Positions 17,056-26,410 of a DNA stretch of 64,000 nucleotides are shown here, in pieces. Source of the DNA: Sporosarcina sp. D27 (GTDB lineage Bacteria > Bacillota > Bacilli > Bacillales_A > Planococcaceae); contig NZ_AZUC01000014.1 in the NCBI RefSeq assembly GCF_000586555.1, positions 1 to 64,000 on the forward strand, given 5' to 3'. Within the stretch, counting starts at the first letter, position 1. Every line of letters begins with the position of its first letter. Both the position numbers and the translations under genes were made by a program. Under the pieces are notes generated by a model. The model did not search any database. It was given only the letters and a program-made list of their open reading frames with translations, and had not been told where the DNA came from.

Positions 17056-18006
17056 TCACCCACGCTTCTTAGCAGCCAACACCGCCGCTTTCTTCGCATT
17101 CGCAAAGTGCCACTTCGTCATCGAACGCAAAAATGGTTCGCCTTTAGAAAGTAAAATCGAGGCTGCGGTTTCATCCACCTTCTTCCCAGCACCTTTAGGA
17201 AGTGTTCGTCCCGCCAATCCACTCAATCGGTCCATTTCATCCAAAAACGCAACCCGCGCGATAATCGATGCCGCTGCAACGGCGACATGTAGCCCCTCCG
17301 CCTTCGTTGCAAACAACACATTTTCCCGCACAATCTCACGTTCATTCTTCAAGTGGTTGTAATACACACTGCGCTCCGCGAACTGGTCTATCAAAATGTA
17401 ATCTGGATGCTCATCTTCTATTTTACGCAACACATGACGTATTGCCTGATTATGCAACAACGCTTTGATTTTTCCTTGGGACCAGCCCTTTGCTTGTACT
17501 GTATTGTATTTTTCGTTTTGTAGTGTGAGCACACTATACGTCAACACGGATTTCAAATCCGGAGCAATCGATCTCATGTAGGGGTCTGTCAGCAACTTGG
17601 AGTCCTTCACTCCAAGTTCTGCGACTAGAGGAATCTGTTCCGCACGCACATAACATGCGCAAACCGTCACGGGACCAAAGAAATCTCCAGTCCCAGTTTC
17701 ATCGGACCCAATTACAGAAAGTGTCTCAAGTCGATCGGGAAGGGGAGCTCCTTTCACAACAACTTTTTTCTTCGGAGCACCCGAGCTCGAACTAGCTTCC
17801 AAATCAGACTGCCATTTCGCAGCTTCCACTTCAGCACCACCCCCTTGAAACAAAACTTTCCCCGAACGATATGCAGTGATCGATGCATTGGCAGTTTTTG
17901 CTGCAAACACCACACCAGGGGCATTACGTGTCACACGATCACTCGCATAATACGCTTTTAACTCAGTCAATTTTTTATCAGACAAAATTATTACAGAATT
18001 CGACAT
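17056..18006 (-). CDS. rnhC: Ribonuclease HIII
   Basis: Degrades the RNA strand of RNA-DNA hybrids, including R-loops and primers. The N-terminal ~85 residues resemble the TBP-like substrate-binding domain. The catalytic RNase HII-type domain begins VIGSDETGTGDFFGP with the DE acidic pair, and continues with DSKLL, ILIDQFAER and an AAASIIARVAFLDEM motif. The ATG at 18006 is preceded by AAGGGTGA. The upstream GTG at 18015 overlaps that site. As in B. subtilis, it sits between pheT and zapA. Confidence 0.94.
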   Translation of the reverse strand: MSNSVIILSDKKLTELKAYYASDRVTRNAPGVVFAAKTANASITAYRSGKVLFQGGGAEVEAAKWQSDLEASSSSGAPKKKVVVKGAPLPDRLETLSVIGSDETGTGDFFGPVTVCACYVRAEQIPLVAELGVKDSKLLTDPYMRSIAPDLKSVLTYSVLTLQNEKYNTVQAKGWSQGKIKALLHNQAIRHVLRKIEDEHPDYILIDQFAERSVYYNHLKNEREIVRENVLFATKAEGLHVAVAAASIIARVAFLDEMDRLSGLAGRTLPKGAGKKVDETAASILLSKGEPFLRSMTKWHFANAKKAAVLAAKKRG

Positions 18007-18102
18007 ACAAATCACCCTTTCAAACCGTACATTCTAAAACGTTTTGTATAGTATACCGTGTACAGAAGAAAGCACAAAAATAGTTAGCTGGCAATGCCTA
18101 TG

Positions 18103-18132
18103 TTCACAAATAAACCTTTTTCGTGGTATGAT
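18103..18132 (+). promoter_or_regulatory. Probable zapA promoter
   Basis: TTCACA, 18 bp, TATGAT with an upstream TGG that can act as an extended -10. Confidence 0.55.
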
Positions 18133-18159
18133 TAAGTTCATAGTTTTGGGCAGGAGGTT

Positions 18160-18426
18160 ATGGCAGTGGAAAAAGAACAAAAAACACGGATTACCATCGA
18201 TATATACGGTCAAACGTATACCATCATCGGGACCGACTCGTCTGCTCACGTTCGGCAAGTGGCAACACTCGTGGACGACCGAATGCGTGAACTCCGTGCG
18301 CATAATCCGTATTTGGATACGACGAAAGTTGCTGTGCTAACAGCTGTCAACAGTGTACATGACTATTTGAAGTTACAAACTGAAAAAGAATTACTTGAAG
18401 AAGAATTGAAAAAGTTGAAGGGCTGA
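18160..18426 (+). CDS. zapA: Cell division protein ZapA
   Basis: 88 residues. Binds FtsZ and bundles filaments at the Z-ring. The N-terminal beta region [13 protein letters not shown] is followed by a central helix and a C-terminal coiled coil ([17 protein letters not shown]), as in the family. AGGAGG is only 2 bases from the ATG but 8 from the GTG at 18166, so the GTG may be the true start. First gene of a likely zapA-cvpA unit. Confidence 0.9.
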   Translation: MAVEKEQKTRITIDIYGQTYTIIGTDSSAHVRQVATLVDDRMRELRAHNPYLDTTKVAVLTAVNSVHDYLKLQTEKELLEEELKKLKG

Positions 18427-18435
18427 CGGCTGCTA

Positions 18436-18975
18436 ATGTTAGATATACTTATATTATTTCTATTGGTTGGAGGACTGATTACAGGCTTTAGAAGAGGATT
18501 GCTTGTACAAGTCTTACATATGACAGGTTTTATCGTTTCGTTTATCGTTGCATACGCGTATTACAAACAACTTGCGGATAAATTCGTTTTATGGATTCCA
18601 TATCCGGGAGTTACCGCAGAGTCCAAGTTAAGCTGGTCATTTGGACAGTTGGATTTGGATCAGACGTTTTATAGGTTGTTAGCATTTATCCTGATTTTCT
18701 TTGTTGTTAAATTCCTACTGCAACTCTTTGTATCGATGTTCGACTTCCTGAAACACTTGCCTGTACTTGGATTCATCTCGCGTTTCTTTGGCGCGGCATT
18801 AGGATTTGTTGAGTTCTATATTATCATTCTATTACTCATTAGTTTCCTTGCTTTGCTGCCAATCGACTTTGTTCAAAAATTATTAGATTCTTCTTTACTG
18901 TCGAAAACCATGTTCGAGCATACACCGGTCATTTCAAACGCAGTAAAGGAATGGTGGTACGTTTACACAAAATAA
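18436..18975 (+). CDS. CvpA/YshB-family membrane protein
   Basis: 179 residues. The N-terminus LDILILFLLVGGLITGFRRG and the four hydrophobic segments match the CvpA family, named for colicin V production, whose role in Gram-positives is unclear. It starts 9 bp after zapA, consistent with one transcript. It corresponds in position to B. subtilis yshB. Confidence 0.85.
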   Translation: MLDILILFLLVGGLITGFRRGLLVQVLHMTGFIVSFIVAYAYYKQLADKFVLWIPYPGVTAESKLSWSFGQLDLDQTFYRLLAFILIFFVVKFLLQLFVSMFDFLKHLPVLGFISRFFGAALGFVEFYIIILLLISFLALLPIDFVQKLLDSSLLSKTMFEHTPVISNAVKEWWYVYTK

Positions 18976-18982
18976 GTCTGAC

Positions 18983-19014
18983 CAGCTTCCCCCCCGAGCG
19001 GCGGGAAGCTTTTG
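18983..19014 (+). terminator. Terminator between cvpA and polX
   Basis: AGCTTCCC pairs with GGGAAGCT around a C/G-rich loop, then TTTTG. Short T-run, so it may be partial. Confidence 0.6.
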
Positions 19015-19052
19015 TGCAGTCAGGGAACGAATAGAAAGAGGAGGTTTTGTTG

Positions 19053-20759
19053 ATGAACAAAAAAGTGATCATACAAACGTTGGAAAAAATTGCACTTTAT
19101 ATGGAATTACTCGGAGAGAATCATTTCAAAGTTGGCGCTTTCCGTAAAGCAGCGAACGTCCTTGAAGTCGACCCAAGAAGCCTCGCTGAAATGGATGATA
19201 TTTTGACCTTGAAAGGAATCGGAAAGGGAACAGGTGCGGTCATTCAAGATCTAATCGACAAAGGTGAGTCAGACCTATTGAACGAGCTTCAAGAAACCGT
19301 TCCAGCAGGAATGATTCCACTGCTTGAAATCCCTGGCCTTGGGGGCAAGCGAATTGCGAAACTCCATGAAGCACTCGGTATTGATTCAATAGAATCGTTA
19401 AAAGAAGCTTGTGAGAAAAACGAGGTGAGCGCTCTTCCTGGTTTCGGTAAGAAAACGGAGGAAAAGCTACTTCATGAAATTGAACAGCTTTCTCAGCGTA
19501 AAACCTCATTCCCACTTTGGCAGATGGTTAAATTCGTTGGACAAGTTGAGCCGATTTTGGATGAAATCGAAGAAATTAGCAAATATTCAGTGGCGGGAAG
19601 TTACCGCAGAACGAAAGAACAAAGTAGTGACATGGATTTCATCATCGTGACAGATACACCTTCAGTTGTCCGTGAAAAGTTGCTGAAACTACTTCCTACT
19701 TTAGAAACGATTGCAGCAGGGGACTCAAAGCTCTCCGTAACATTGGAATTGGAAGAAATCATCGACGTCGATTTCCGGTTCGTGACAGACACACAATATG
19801 CAAGTGCGTTGCATCATTTTACAGGTTCAAAAGACCATAACGTAAAAATGCGGCAACTCGCAAAATCACGTGGTGAAAAAATTAGTGAATACGGTGTCGA
19901 GCAAGAGGACGGAACGGTCTTAACGTTCGAATCGGAAGAAGACTTTTTCGCTCACTTTGACCTACCGTTCATCCAACCAAACTTACGTCAAGATGGTCGG
20001 GAATTGGATCGCATAGACGAATTAGACGGTTTGGTCACACTTAGTGATATTCGGGGCGACTTCCACATGCATACGACCGCATCTGACGGAGGATATTCGA
20101 TTCGTGAAATGGCAGATGCATGCAGAGAACGTGGGTACACCCACATGGTAATTACAGACCACTCTCAATATTTGAAAGTCGCGAATGGGCTAACACCTGA
20201 ACGGCTATTGGACCAATTGAAAGAAATTCGGGAAATCAATGAAGAGTATCCAGACATTGAAATTTTTAGTGGGACCGAAATGGATATATTGCCGGACGGT
20301 ACTTTAGATTTTGACGATGAAGTACTCTCGCAACTCGATTTTGTAATCGCATCCATCCATTCGAGTTTCAGTCAATCCCAGGAACAAATCATGGAGCGAT
20401 TGCATTCGGCAATGAAAAATCCACACGTCGATTTAATTGCCCATCCAACAGGTCGTCTCATTGGAAAAAGGGATGGTTACAATCCGGATGTGCCTCAATT
20501 GATCGAATGGGCGGCGAAATATGGTAAGATTCTAGAACTAAACGCGAGTCCTCATCGCCTTGATTTAGACAAAGAATACTTAGAAATGGCGCAAGAAGCT
20601 GGCGTCAAGATTTCGATCAATACAGATGCCCATGCGAAGGAGCAATTGGAGCTCATGGCTATTGGCGTAGAGTATGCACAAAAAGCATGGTTGAAAAAAG
20701 ATACAGTTGTCAATACCTGGTCATTAGATCAGTTCAAACAGAGAATCGTCGATAAGTGA
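19053..20759 (+). CDS. polX: DNA polymerase/3'-5' exonuclease PolX
   Basis: About 568 residues. The N-terminal family X polymerase part has helix-hairpin-helix motifs (LKGIGKGTGAVI, IPGLGGKRIAKL, LPGFGKKTEEKL). The nucleotidyl-transferase signature AGSYRRTKEQSSDMDFIIV carries the D-x-D metal ligands. The C-terminal PHP domain (DFHMHTTASDGGYS, ITDHSQY, IASIHSSF, INTDAHA) has the histidine/aspartate ligands of the 3'-5' exonuclease. It acts in base-excision and gap repair. ATG at 19053 is 8 bases after GAGGAGG. mutS2 begins 16 bp downstream. Confidence 0.95.
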   Translation: MNKKVIIQTLEKIALYMELLGENHFKVGAFRKAANVLEVDPRSLAEMDDILTLKGIGKGTGAVIQDLIDKGESDLLNELQETVPAGMIPLLEIPGLGGKRIAKLHEALGIDSIESLKEACEKNEVSALPGFGKKTEEKLLHEIEQLSQRKTSFPLWQMVKFVGQVEPILDEIEEISKYSVAGSYRRTKEQSSDMDFIIVTDTPSVVREKLLKLLPTLETIAAGDSKLSVTLELEEIIDVDFRFVTDTQYASALHHFTGSKDHNVKMRQLAKSRGEKISEYGVEQEDGTVLTFESEEDFFAHFDLPFIQPNLRQDGRELDRIDELDGLVTLSDIRGDFHMHTTASDGGYSIREMADACRERGYTHMVITDHSQYLKVANGLTPERLLDQLKEIREINEEYPDIEIFSGTEMDILPDGTLDFDDEVLSQLDFVIASIHSSFSQSQEQIMERLHSAMKNPHVDLIAHPTGRLIGKRDGYNPDVPQLIEWAAKYGKILELNASPHRLDLDKEYLEMAQEAGVKISINTDAHAKEQLELMAIGVEYAQKAWLKKDTVVNTWSLDQFKQRIVDK

Positions 20760-20775
20760 AAGGAAGGGATCCGCG

Positions 20776-23133
20776 ATGGATTCACGCGTATTAAAAACTT
20801 TAGAGTTTGACAAAGTCTTAGCCCAAGCGGCACAGCAGTGTACGTTCCCTGCTGGACGTGCTGAGATGGAAAAATTGAAACCGGATACCGACTTTGAAAC
20901 GGTAAAACGCCTTTTGGAAGAAACGGACGAAGGACTTGCTATTTTACGTGTACGAGGTAATGTTCCGATGGGTGGAATTACGGACATCCGACCGCATGCG
21001 CGTCGTGCACAAATCGGAGGCGTCTTAAGTGCGCAAGAATTGATGGAAACTGCGTCAACCATTCGAGCGAGCCGTATTTTCCGTCAATTCATTGAAGCGG
21101 TTATACAAGATGAAGAAGTGGAAATTCCTAATTTCATCGCAATTAAAGAAGCAATGCCAATCGTCACCGGTCTTGAACATGAAATCAATAGTGCAGTCGA
21201 CGAAAACGGACGCGTATTGGATAGTGCATCCAGTGCCCTGCGTTCAGTCCGTCAAAGTCTACGCATTCAAGAAGGTAGAGTCCGTGAAAAATTGGAGAGC
21301 ATCATTCGTGGGAAAAACGCGGCGAAGATGTTGTCCGATAGTATCGTGACCATTCGGAATGAACGATTTGTGATACCTGTGAAGTCCGAGTACCGCAGTC
21401 ATTACGGCGGCGTCATTCATGATTCGTCTTCATCAGGTCAGACGGTATATATCGAACCTGATGCAGTCGTGCAAGCAAATAACGAAATCCGTACGTTGAA
21501 GTCAAAAGAAAAAGAAGAAATTGAAAAAATTCTTCGAGAGCTTTCTGCAATTGTTCAAGAACACGCTCATGAGTTGTTCATCTTAGTCGACCAGCTTGTG
21601 AAAGTGGATGTCATTTTAGCAAAAGCAAAATACGGAATGGCGAATAAATGTACGAAGCCAACAGTGAACCAAGACGGCTATATGCGCCTCGCAAAAGCCC
21701 GTCATCCACTATTACCGATCGAAGAAGCAGTGGCCAATACGATTGAATTCGGAAAAGACATTACCACGATCGTCATTACTGGACCGAATACAGGTGGTAA
21801 AACCGTGACATTAAAGACCGTCGGACTGTGTACATTAATGGCACAAGCCGGATTACCGATTCCAGTGTTAGACGGTTCGGAAATCGCTGTTTTCGGATCC
21901 GTTTTTGCCGATATTGGTGACGAACAATCCATCGAACAAAGTCTCAGTACGTTTTCATCTCACATGGTCAATATTGTTGATATCTTAAAGAAATTCAATC
22001 ATGATTCGCTCATTATTTTCGATGAACTCGGTTCAGGAACTGATCCACAAGAAGGGGCAGCACTCGCAATCTCTATTTTGGATGAAGTCCATGGAACAGG
22101 TGCGCGAGTAATGGCGACCACGCACTATCCTGAACTGAAAGCTTACAGTTACAACAGAAATGGCGTTGCGAATGCAAGTGTAGAATTCAATGTCGATACA
22201 TTGAGTCCAACGTATCGCTTGTTAATAGGCGTTCCAGGGCGTAGTAATGCATTTGAAATTTCAAAACGACTTGGTCTTGGAGATCATCTAATCGAGCGTG
22301 CCAAAACGTTCACTGGAACGGACCGTGGTGAAGTTGACTCGATGATTGCTTCCTTAGAATCTAGTCGTGTTCAATCTGAAAAAGACGCAGAACGCACTCA
22401 TGCTTTACTTTTAGAAACCGAATCGTTGAAAAAAGAGCTTGCTGAAAAACTTGCTGAAAACGATGAGATGCAAACCCGTTTAACTGAAAAAGCGAAAGAG
22501 AAAGCCAAAAAGATTGTTGAAGAGGCAAGGCTCGAATCCGAAGCAATCATTTCGGATCTACGTGCGCTTAGGATGACTGCCGGTGCATCAGTGAAAGAAC
22601 ACGAACTCATTGAAGCACGAAAGCGTCTTGAAAATGCTTCACCGAAAGAAGCGAAAAAGAAAGTACTGAAAGCGAAAGCGGCTCCACGTCCGTTACAAGT
22701 AGGCGATGAAGTCAAAGTCTTAAGTTACGGTCAAAAAGGAACACTCGTTGACAAAGTATCTGATACTGAATGGGTTGTTCAAATCGGTATTCTAAAAATG
22801 AAATTGGAGCAATCTGGGCTGGAATTTGTAAAGCCTGAAAAAGAAAAGAAAATAGTAGCGTCCACTGCAATACGTGGTCGTGATCAGCATGTTAAACTGG
22901 AGCTCGATCTTCGTGGCGAACGTTATGAAGATGCAATCAGAAGGACAGAGAAGTATTTGGATGATGCATTGTTGTCCAATTATCACCAAGTGTCCATTAT
23001 CCACGGGAAAGGAACAGGTGCACTCCGTCAAGGCATCCAGACCTATCTTAAAAAGCATTCACGTGTGAAAAATTTCCGTTTTGGTGATGCAGGTGAAGGC
23101 GGACTTGGTGTAACTGTTGTAGAGTTGAAATAA
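20776..23133 (+). CDS. mutS2: Endonuclease/ATPase MutS2
   Basis: 785 residues. MutS-type core with Walker A TGPNTGGKTVTLKT, Walker B IIFDELGSGTDPQEGAAL and THYPELKAY, then a long coiled coil (about 520-630). A KOW-like segment (LQVGDEVKVLSYGQKG) leads into a C-terminal Smr nuclease domain with LDLRGERYEDAI and IIHGKGTGALRQGI. MutS2 suppresses recombination and also acts in ribosome-collision rescue in Bacilli; it is not a mismatch-repair MutS. Probably co-transcribed with polX. Confidence 0.96.
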   Translation: MDSRVLKTLEFDKVLAQAAQQCTFPAGRAEMEKLKPDTDFETVKRLLEETDEGLAILRVRGNVPMGGITDIRPHARRAQIGGVLSAQELMETASTIRASRIFRQFIEAVIQDEEVEIPNFIAIKEAMPIVTGLEHEINSAVDENGRVLDSASSALRSVRQSLRIQEGRVREKLESIIRGKNAAKMLSDSIVTIRNERFVIPVKSEYRSHYGGVIHDSSSSGQTVYIEPDAVVQANNEIRTLKSKEKEEIEKILRELSAIVQEHAHELFILVDQLVKVDVILAKAKYGMANKCTKPTVNQDGYMRLAKARHPLLPIEEAVANTIEFGKDITTIVITGPNTGGKTVTLKTVGLCTLMAQAGLPIPVLDGSEIAVFGSVFADIGDEQSIEQSLSTFSSHMVNIVDILKKFNHDSLIIFDELGSGTDPQEGAALAISILDEVHGTGARVMATTHYPELKAYSYNRNGVANASVEFNVDTLSPTYRLLIGVPGRSNAFEISKRLGLGDHLIERAKTFTGTDRGEVDSMIASLESSRVQSEKDAERTHALLLETESLKKELAEKLAENDEMQTRLTEKAKEKAKKIVEEARLESEAIISDLRALRMTAGASVKEHELIEARKRLENASPKEAKKKVLKAKAAPRPLQVGDEVKVLSYGQKGTLVDKVSDTEWVVQIGILKMKLEQSGLEFVKPEKEKKIVASTAIRGRDQHVKLELDLRGERYEDAIRRTEKYLDDALLSNYHQVSIIHGKGTGALRQGIQTYLKKHSRVKNFRFGDAGEGGLGVTVVELK

Positions 23134-23210
23134 TTTTTATAGGAAAAGTGAAACCTATTCGAGGCTCATTCGTACTCGTTAAGACATCACCGTAAAGGGG
23201 CCAACGAATA

Positions 23211-23624
23211 ATGTCAAAGTCTGGGTTTTGGAGTCATCCGTTAGTAGAAACAGCCGGTTATTTTAGTACCGTCGTCCTTTGTCTCGTTGTTTCAATGGTC
23301 ATTTTTGAGATAGTGACAAAATACAGGTGTTGGGATGAAATAAAAAAAGGAAACTTAGCTGTTGCTTTTGCAACGGGGGGGAAAATATTCGGTGTTGCTA
23401 ACATTTTTAGATATTCAATCGAACAGCACAACACGCTTCCACAAATGATCGGGTGGGGTTTGTTTGGATTTACATTACTCATTTTTGCCTACTTGCTGTT
23501 CGAATTTTTAACGCCGATGTTCAAAGTGGATGAAGAAATTGAAAAAGATAACCGTTCTGTAGGATTTATTTCGATGATTATTTCGGTCGGATTATCCTTT
23601 GTTATTGGTGCAAGTATTTCATAA
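23211..23624 (+). CDS. DUF350-family membrane protein (YshE-like)
   Basis: 137 residues with four hydrophobic segments. The charged loop between segments 1 and 2 (TKYRCWDEIKKGNLAVAFATGGKIFG) is the conserved DUF350 block. Position after mutS2 matches B. subtilis yshE. DUF350 proteins are often seen with membrane stress genes, but no biochemical function is known to me. AAAGGGG lies 11 bases before the ATG. Confidence 0.8.
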   Translation: MSKSGFWSHPLVETAGYFSTVVLCLVVSMVIFEIVTKYRCWDEIKKGNLAVAFATGGKIFGVANIFRYSIEQHNTLPQMIGWGLFGFTLLIFAYLLFEFLTPMFKVDEEIEKDNRSVGFISMIISVGLSFVIGASIS

Positions 23625-23654
23625 GAGTATGTTCAGTAGGAGACGATTACGCAA

Positions 23655-23741
23655 ATGGAAAAATTATCGAAAATATTACTCGCATTGTGCGTGTTATTTA
23701 TCGCCTTCGGTATTTGGTGGATGGTCAAGCAAACCCCGTAA
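23655..23741 (+). CDS. Possible 28-residue membrane microprotein
   Basis: Reads MEKLSKILLALCVLFIAFGI then WWMVKQTP. It has a lysine-flanked single transmembrane helix of about 18 residues, which is a typical layout for small membrane proteins. AGGAGA lies 11 bases before the ATG, slightly far. It starts 31 bp after the DUF350 gene. Its TAA stop lies in the 5' arm of the following terminator hairpin, so translation could affect termination. Not recognised as a known family; it could be chance. Confidence 0.5.
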   Translation: MEKLSKILLALCVLFIAFGIWWMVKQTP

Positions 23742-23762
23742 CTCTCGTAGTTACGGGGTTTG
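23731..23762 (+). terminator. Terminator after the DUF350 gene
   Basis: AAACCCCGTAACT pairs with AGTTACGGGGTTT. Strong stem, modest T-run. Confidence 0.8.
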
Positions 23763-23783
23763 CAATTCCTTCCATTGTTAACG

Positions 23784-23836
23784 TTGTAAACGCCTTCATT
23801 TTTCGCTATACTTAGTAAAGAATGAATATTCTATGA
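23784..23836 (+). promoter_or_regulatory. lcfA promoter with FadR-like operator
   Basis: TTGTAA, 17 bp, TATACT (ends 23812). Just downstream, 23819-23836 reads AGAATGA-ATAT-TCTATGA, an imperfect match to the FadR box TGAATGA-N4-TCATTCA. A near-perfect copy of that box occurs at the fadR promoter. Confidence 0.55.
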
Positions 23837-23863
23837 ATATACTATGGAAAAGGAGGCTGTTTC

Positions 23864-25561
23864 ATGACGAACAAACCATGGCTTTCACAGTACCCATCTG
23901 AAATTCCTGCGGTTATCGACTTTGTTCCGATCCCTCTTCAAGAATATTTAACCCGCACTGCGTCCAAGTATCCTAAAAAGAATGCAATTCACTTTTTAGG
24001 TAAAGACATTACGTTCGGAGAGTTTTACGAATCCTCTTTGAAGTTTGCGAACTACCTACGGAAGCTTGGAATTGAAAAAGGCGATCGAGTCGCCATCATG
24101 CTACCGAATTGTCCTCAAAATGCCATTGCCTATTATGGGATTTTGTTTGCAGGAGGTATCGTTGTTCAAACTAATCCACTATACAAAGAGCGTGAAATCT
24201 CGTATCTGATGTCAGATTCAGGCGCCAAGGCAATTATTACGCTGGATTTACTATTTCCTCGAGTATCATCAATTTTAAAAGAAACACAGCTGGAAAACAT
24301 TATTGTAACTAGCATTAGAGACTACTTACCATTCCCGAAAAACGTCATTTATCCATTCATACAAAAGAAAGAAAACGGTATTGTAGTGAAAGTGGAACAC
24401 CGAGGAATCCATCATCTATACACTGAAATCATGAAGTCGACACAAGCAGAATCGATCCAATTGGAATTTGACTTTGAAAAAGATATTGCTTTGCTACAAT
24501 ACACAGGGGGAACTACGGGGCCTCCAAAAGGAGTCATGCTTACGCACAAGAACCTGATTGCAAACGCGGAAATGTGCAACGCATGGCTGTACAAATCCAA
24601 AGAAGGCGATGAAGTCGCTATGGGAATTTTACCGTTCTTCCATGTCTATGGGATGACGACTGTGCTCATATTCTCAGTCATGTGTGGAAACAAAATGGTT
24701 TTGATCCCGAAATTCGATTTCAAGACAGCACTAAAAGAAATTGACAAACAGAAGCCGACGTTATTCCCAGGTGCACCGACAATCTATATTGGCTTGCTTA
24801 ACCATCCAGATGTTGCAAAGTACGATTTGTCGTCGATTAAAGCCTGTTTGAGTGGGTCAGCTGCACTTCCAGTAGAAGTGCAAGAGAAATTTGAAAAGGT
24901 GACAGGTGGGAAACTGGTAGAAGGATATGGTCTCACAGAAACATCTCCAGTCGCAATTGCTAACTTTGTATGGGAAGGTCAGCGGAAACGAGGTTCCATT
25001 GGGGTACCATGGCCAAATACGGACGTCGCTATATTACCACCAGATTCGGCTAATCCGATGAAACCAGGTGATGTAGGAGAGATTGCCATTAAGGGGCCAC
25101 AGGTGATGGCTGGCTATTGGAATCGCCCCGAAGAAACAAAGGAGTCATTCCGTGAAGGTTGGTTTCTAACAGGGGATCTTGGTTATATGGATGAAGATGG
25201 CTTCTTCTACGTCGTTGACCGGAAAAAAGACATGATTATCGCAAGTGGTTTTAATATTTCACCACGAGAAATCGAAGAAGTACTATATGAAAACGAAGCG
25301 ATTCAAGAATGTGTGGTCGCAGGAGTACCGGATCCTTATCGCGGGGAAACCGTGAAAGCCTATATTGTCTTAAAAGAAGGATATTCACTGACAGAAGAAG
25401 AACTAGATACGTATTGCAGAGCAAATATGGCGTCATTCAAAGTTCCGCGGATTTATGAGTTCCGAGATGAGCTTCCGAAGACCGCTGTTGGGAAGATTCT
25501 AAGAAGAGCTTTAGTAGACGAAGAGAAGAAGAAAGTCGAGCAGCAACAGCTTACATCCTAA
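23864..25561 (+). CDS. lcfA: Long-chain fatty acid--CoA ligase
   Basis: 565-residue adenylate-forming enzyme that activates fatty acids with ATP and CoA at the inner face of the membrane. The P-loop motif is YTGGTTGPPKGVMLTH (about residue 210). The linker motif GYGLTETSPV and the C-terminal YMDEDGFFYVVDRKKDMI with the late lysine region PKTAVGKILRR are all present. First step of beta-oxidation; probably repressed by FadR. Order lcfA-fadR-fadB-etfB-etfA matches B. subtilis. Confidence 0.95.
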   Translation: MTNKPWLSQYPSEIPAVIDFVPIPLQEYLTRTASKYPKKNAIHFLGKDITFGEFYESSLKFANYLRKLGIEKGDRVAIMLPNCPQNAIAYYGILFAGGIVVQTNPLYKEREISYLMSDSGAKAIITLDLLFPRVSSILKETQLENIIVTSIRDYLPFPKNVIYPFIQKKENGIVVKVEHRGIHHLYTEIMKSTQAESIQLEFDFEKDIALLQYTGGTTGPPKGVMLTHKNLIANAEMCNAWLYKSKEGDEVAMGILPFFHVYGMTTVLIFSVMCGNKMVLIPKFDFKTALKEIDKQKPTLFPGAPTIYIGLLNHPDVAKYDLSSIKACLSGSAALPVEVQEKFEKVTGGKLVEGYGLTETSPVAIANFVWEGQRKRGSIGVPWPNTDVAILPPDSANPMKPGDVGEIAIKGPQVMAGYWNRPEETKESFREGWFLTGDLGYMDEDGFFYVVDRKKDMIIASGFNISPREIEEVLYENEAIQECVVAGVPDPYRGETVKAYIVLKEGYSLTEEELDTYCRANMASFKVPRIYEFRDELPKTAVGKILRRALVDEEKKKVEQQQLTS

Positions 25562-25570
25562 CTAAAAGGC

Positions 25571-25628
25571 TTGACTAAAAACTAAATAACTATTAATATG
25601 AAAATATGAATGAACCATCATTCATATT
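25571..25628 (+). promoter_or_regulatory. fadR promoter and FadR operator
   Basis: TTGACT, 17 bp, TAATAT (25571-25599). Overlapping the expected start of transcription is AATATGAATGA-ACCA-TCATTCATATT (25603-25628), an inverted repeat with 11-bp perfect arms. The inner part equals the FadR box TGAATGA-N4-TCATTCA. This implies autoregulation of the fadR operon. Confidence 0.85.
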
Positions 25629-25653
25629 TTCTTTTTTATGGTGGTGAGAAAAA

Positions 25654-26235
25654 TTGAAGCGTGAAAAACCGAAATATAAAAAAATTGTGGACGCCGCTGT
25701 GTCAATTATCGCACAAAATGGGTACCACCAAGCACAAGTGTCAAAGATCGCAAAAGAAGCAGGCGTCGCAGATGGTACCATTTACTTGTACTTCAAAAAC
25801 AAAGAAGACATCCTCATTTCTGTATTTCAAGAGAAGATGGCGGTTTTTGCAGACTACGTAAAAGAAATTTTAGAAATGGATTTATCCGCCTCCGACAAGC
25901 TTTTTAAAATGATTGAGAACCACTTTAAAGTGCTGCACGACGATCGCAACTTAGCCATCGTCACACAACTGGAACTACGGCAATCCAGCAAAGAACTCCG
26001 TTTTCGTATCAATGAAGTACTAAAAGAATACTTAACCTTATTGGATGCATTGCTTCGAGAAGGAATCGAAAGTGGGGAGTTCTCTCCAGATCTCGACATC
26101 CGACTCGCTAGACAAATGGTTTTCGGCACAATTGACGAAACCACAACATCCTGGGTCATGAACGACCAAAAATACGACCTACTCGAACTAGCCCCAAGAG
26201 TACACAAACTACTACTCTCTGGCATGAAAGGGTAA
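25654..26235 (+). CDS. fadR: TetR-family fatty acid degradation regulator FadR
   Basis: 193 residues with an N-terminal TetR helix-turn-helix (AKEAGVADGTIYLYFKNKEDIL, residues about 30-51) and a C-terminal ligand domain. In Bacillus, FadR (YsiA) represses beta-oxidation genes and is released by long-chain acyl-CoA. TTG start after GGTGGTGAG. A perfect FadR operator lies in its own promoter. fadB follows after an unusual ~320-bp gap that holds a dispersed repeat. Confidence 0.92.
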   Translation: MKREKPKYKKIVDAAVSIIAQNGYHQAQVSKIAKEAGVADGTIYLYFKNKEDILISVFQEKMAVFADYVKEILEMDLSASDKLFKMIENHFKVLHDDRNLAIVTQLELRQSSKELRFRINEVLKEYLTLLDALLREGIESGEFSPDLDIRLARQMVFGTIDETTTSWVMNDQKYDLLELAPRVHKLLLSGMKG

Positions 26236-26282
26236 CTTTTTTTCTTTAAGATTGAAGAATATTGTTTTGCTAATAAGAATCC

Positions 26283-26410
26283 GTTGATTGTAACGGAAGA
26301 TGGCGACTCCGGAGGGATAAGCGAAGATCGAAGACCCTGGACTGAGCGAAGCGAAGGAAGCGGCTGAGATTGAGCCCCTCGGAAAGCGTGCATCTGGAGT
26401 GGAAATCAAC
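26283..26410 (+). repeat. Dispersed 128-bp hairpin-like element, copy 2
   Basis: Nearly the same sequence as 15-142, with GTTGATT and AATCAAC ends. It lies between fadR and fadB, genes expected to share a transcript. The rest of the 26236-26552 gap shows no gene; a promoter for fadB could be there but I cannot place one with confidence. Confidence 0.8.

Noticed and set aside
16809..17154. Open frames on both strands giving proline-rich or GTGG-rich repeat proteins
   Set aside because: Same cause: a 21-bp array read in three-base steps. Not a collagen-like gene.
25854..26393. 179-codon minus-strand frame opposite fadR and the dispersed element
   Set aside because: Complementary shadow of fadR extended through the repeat; no ribosome site or family resemblance.
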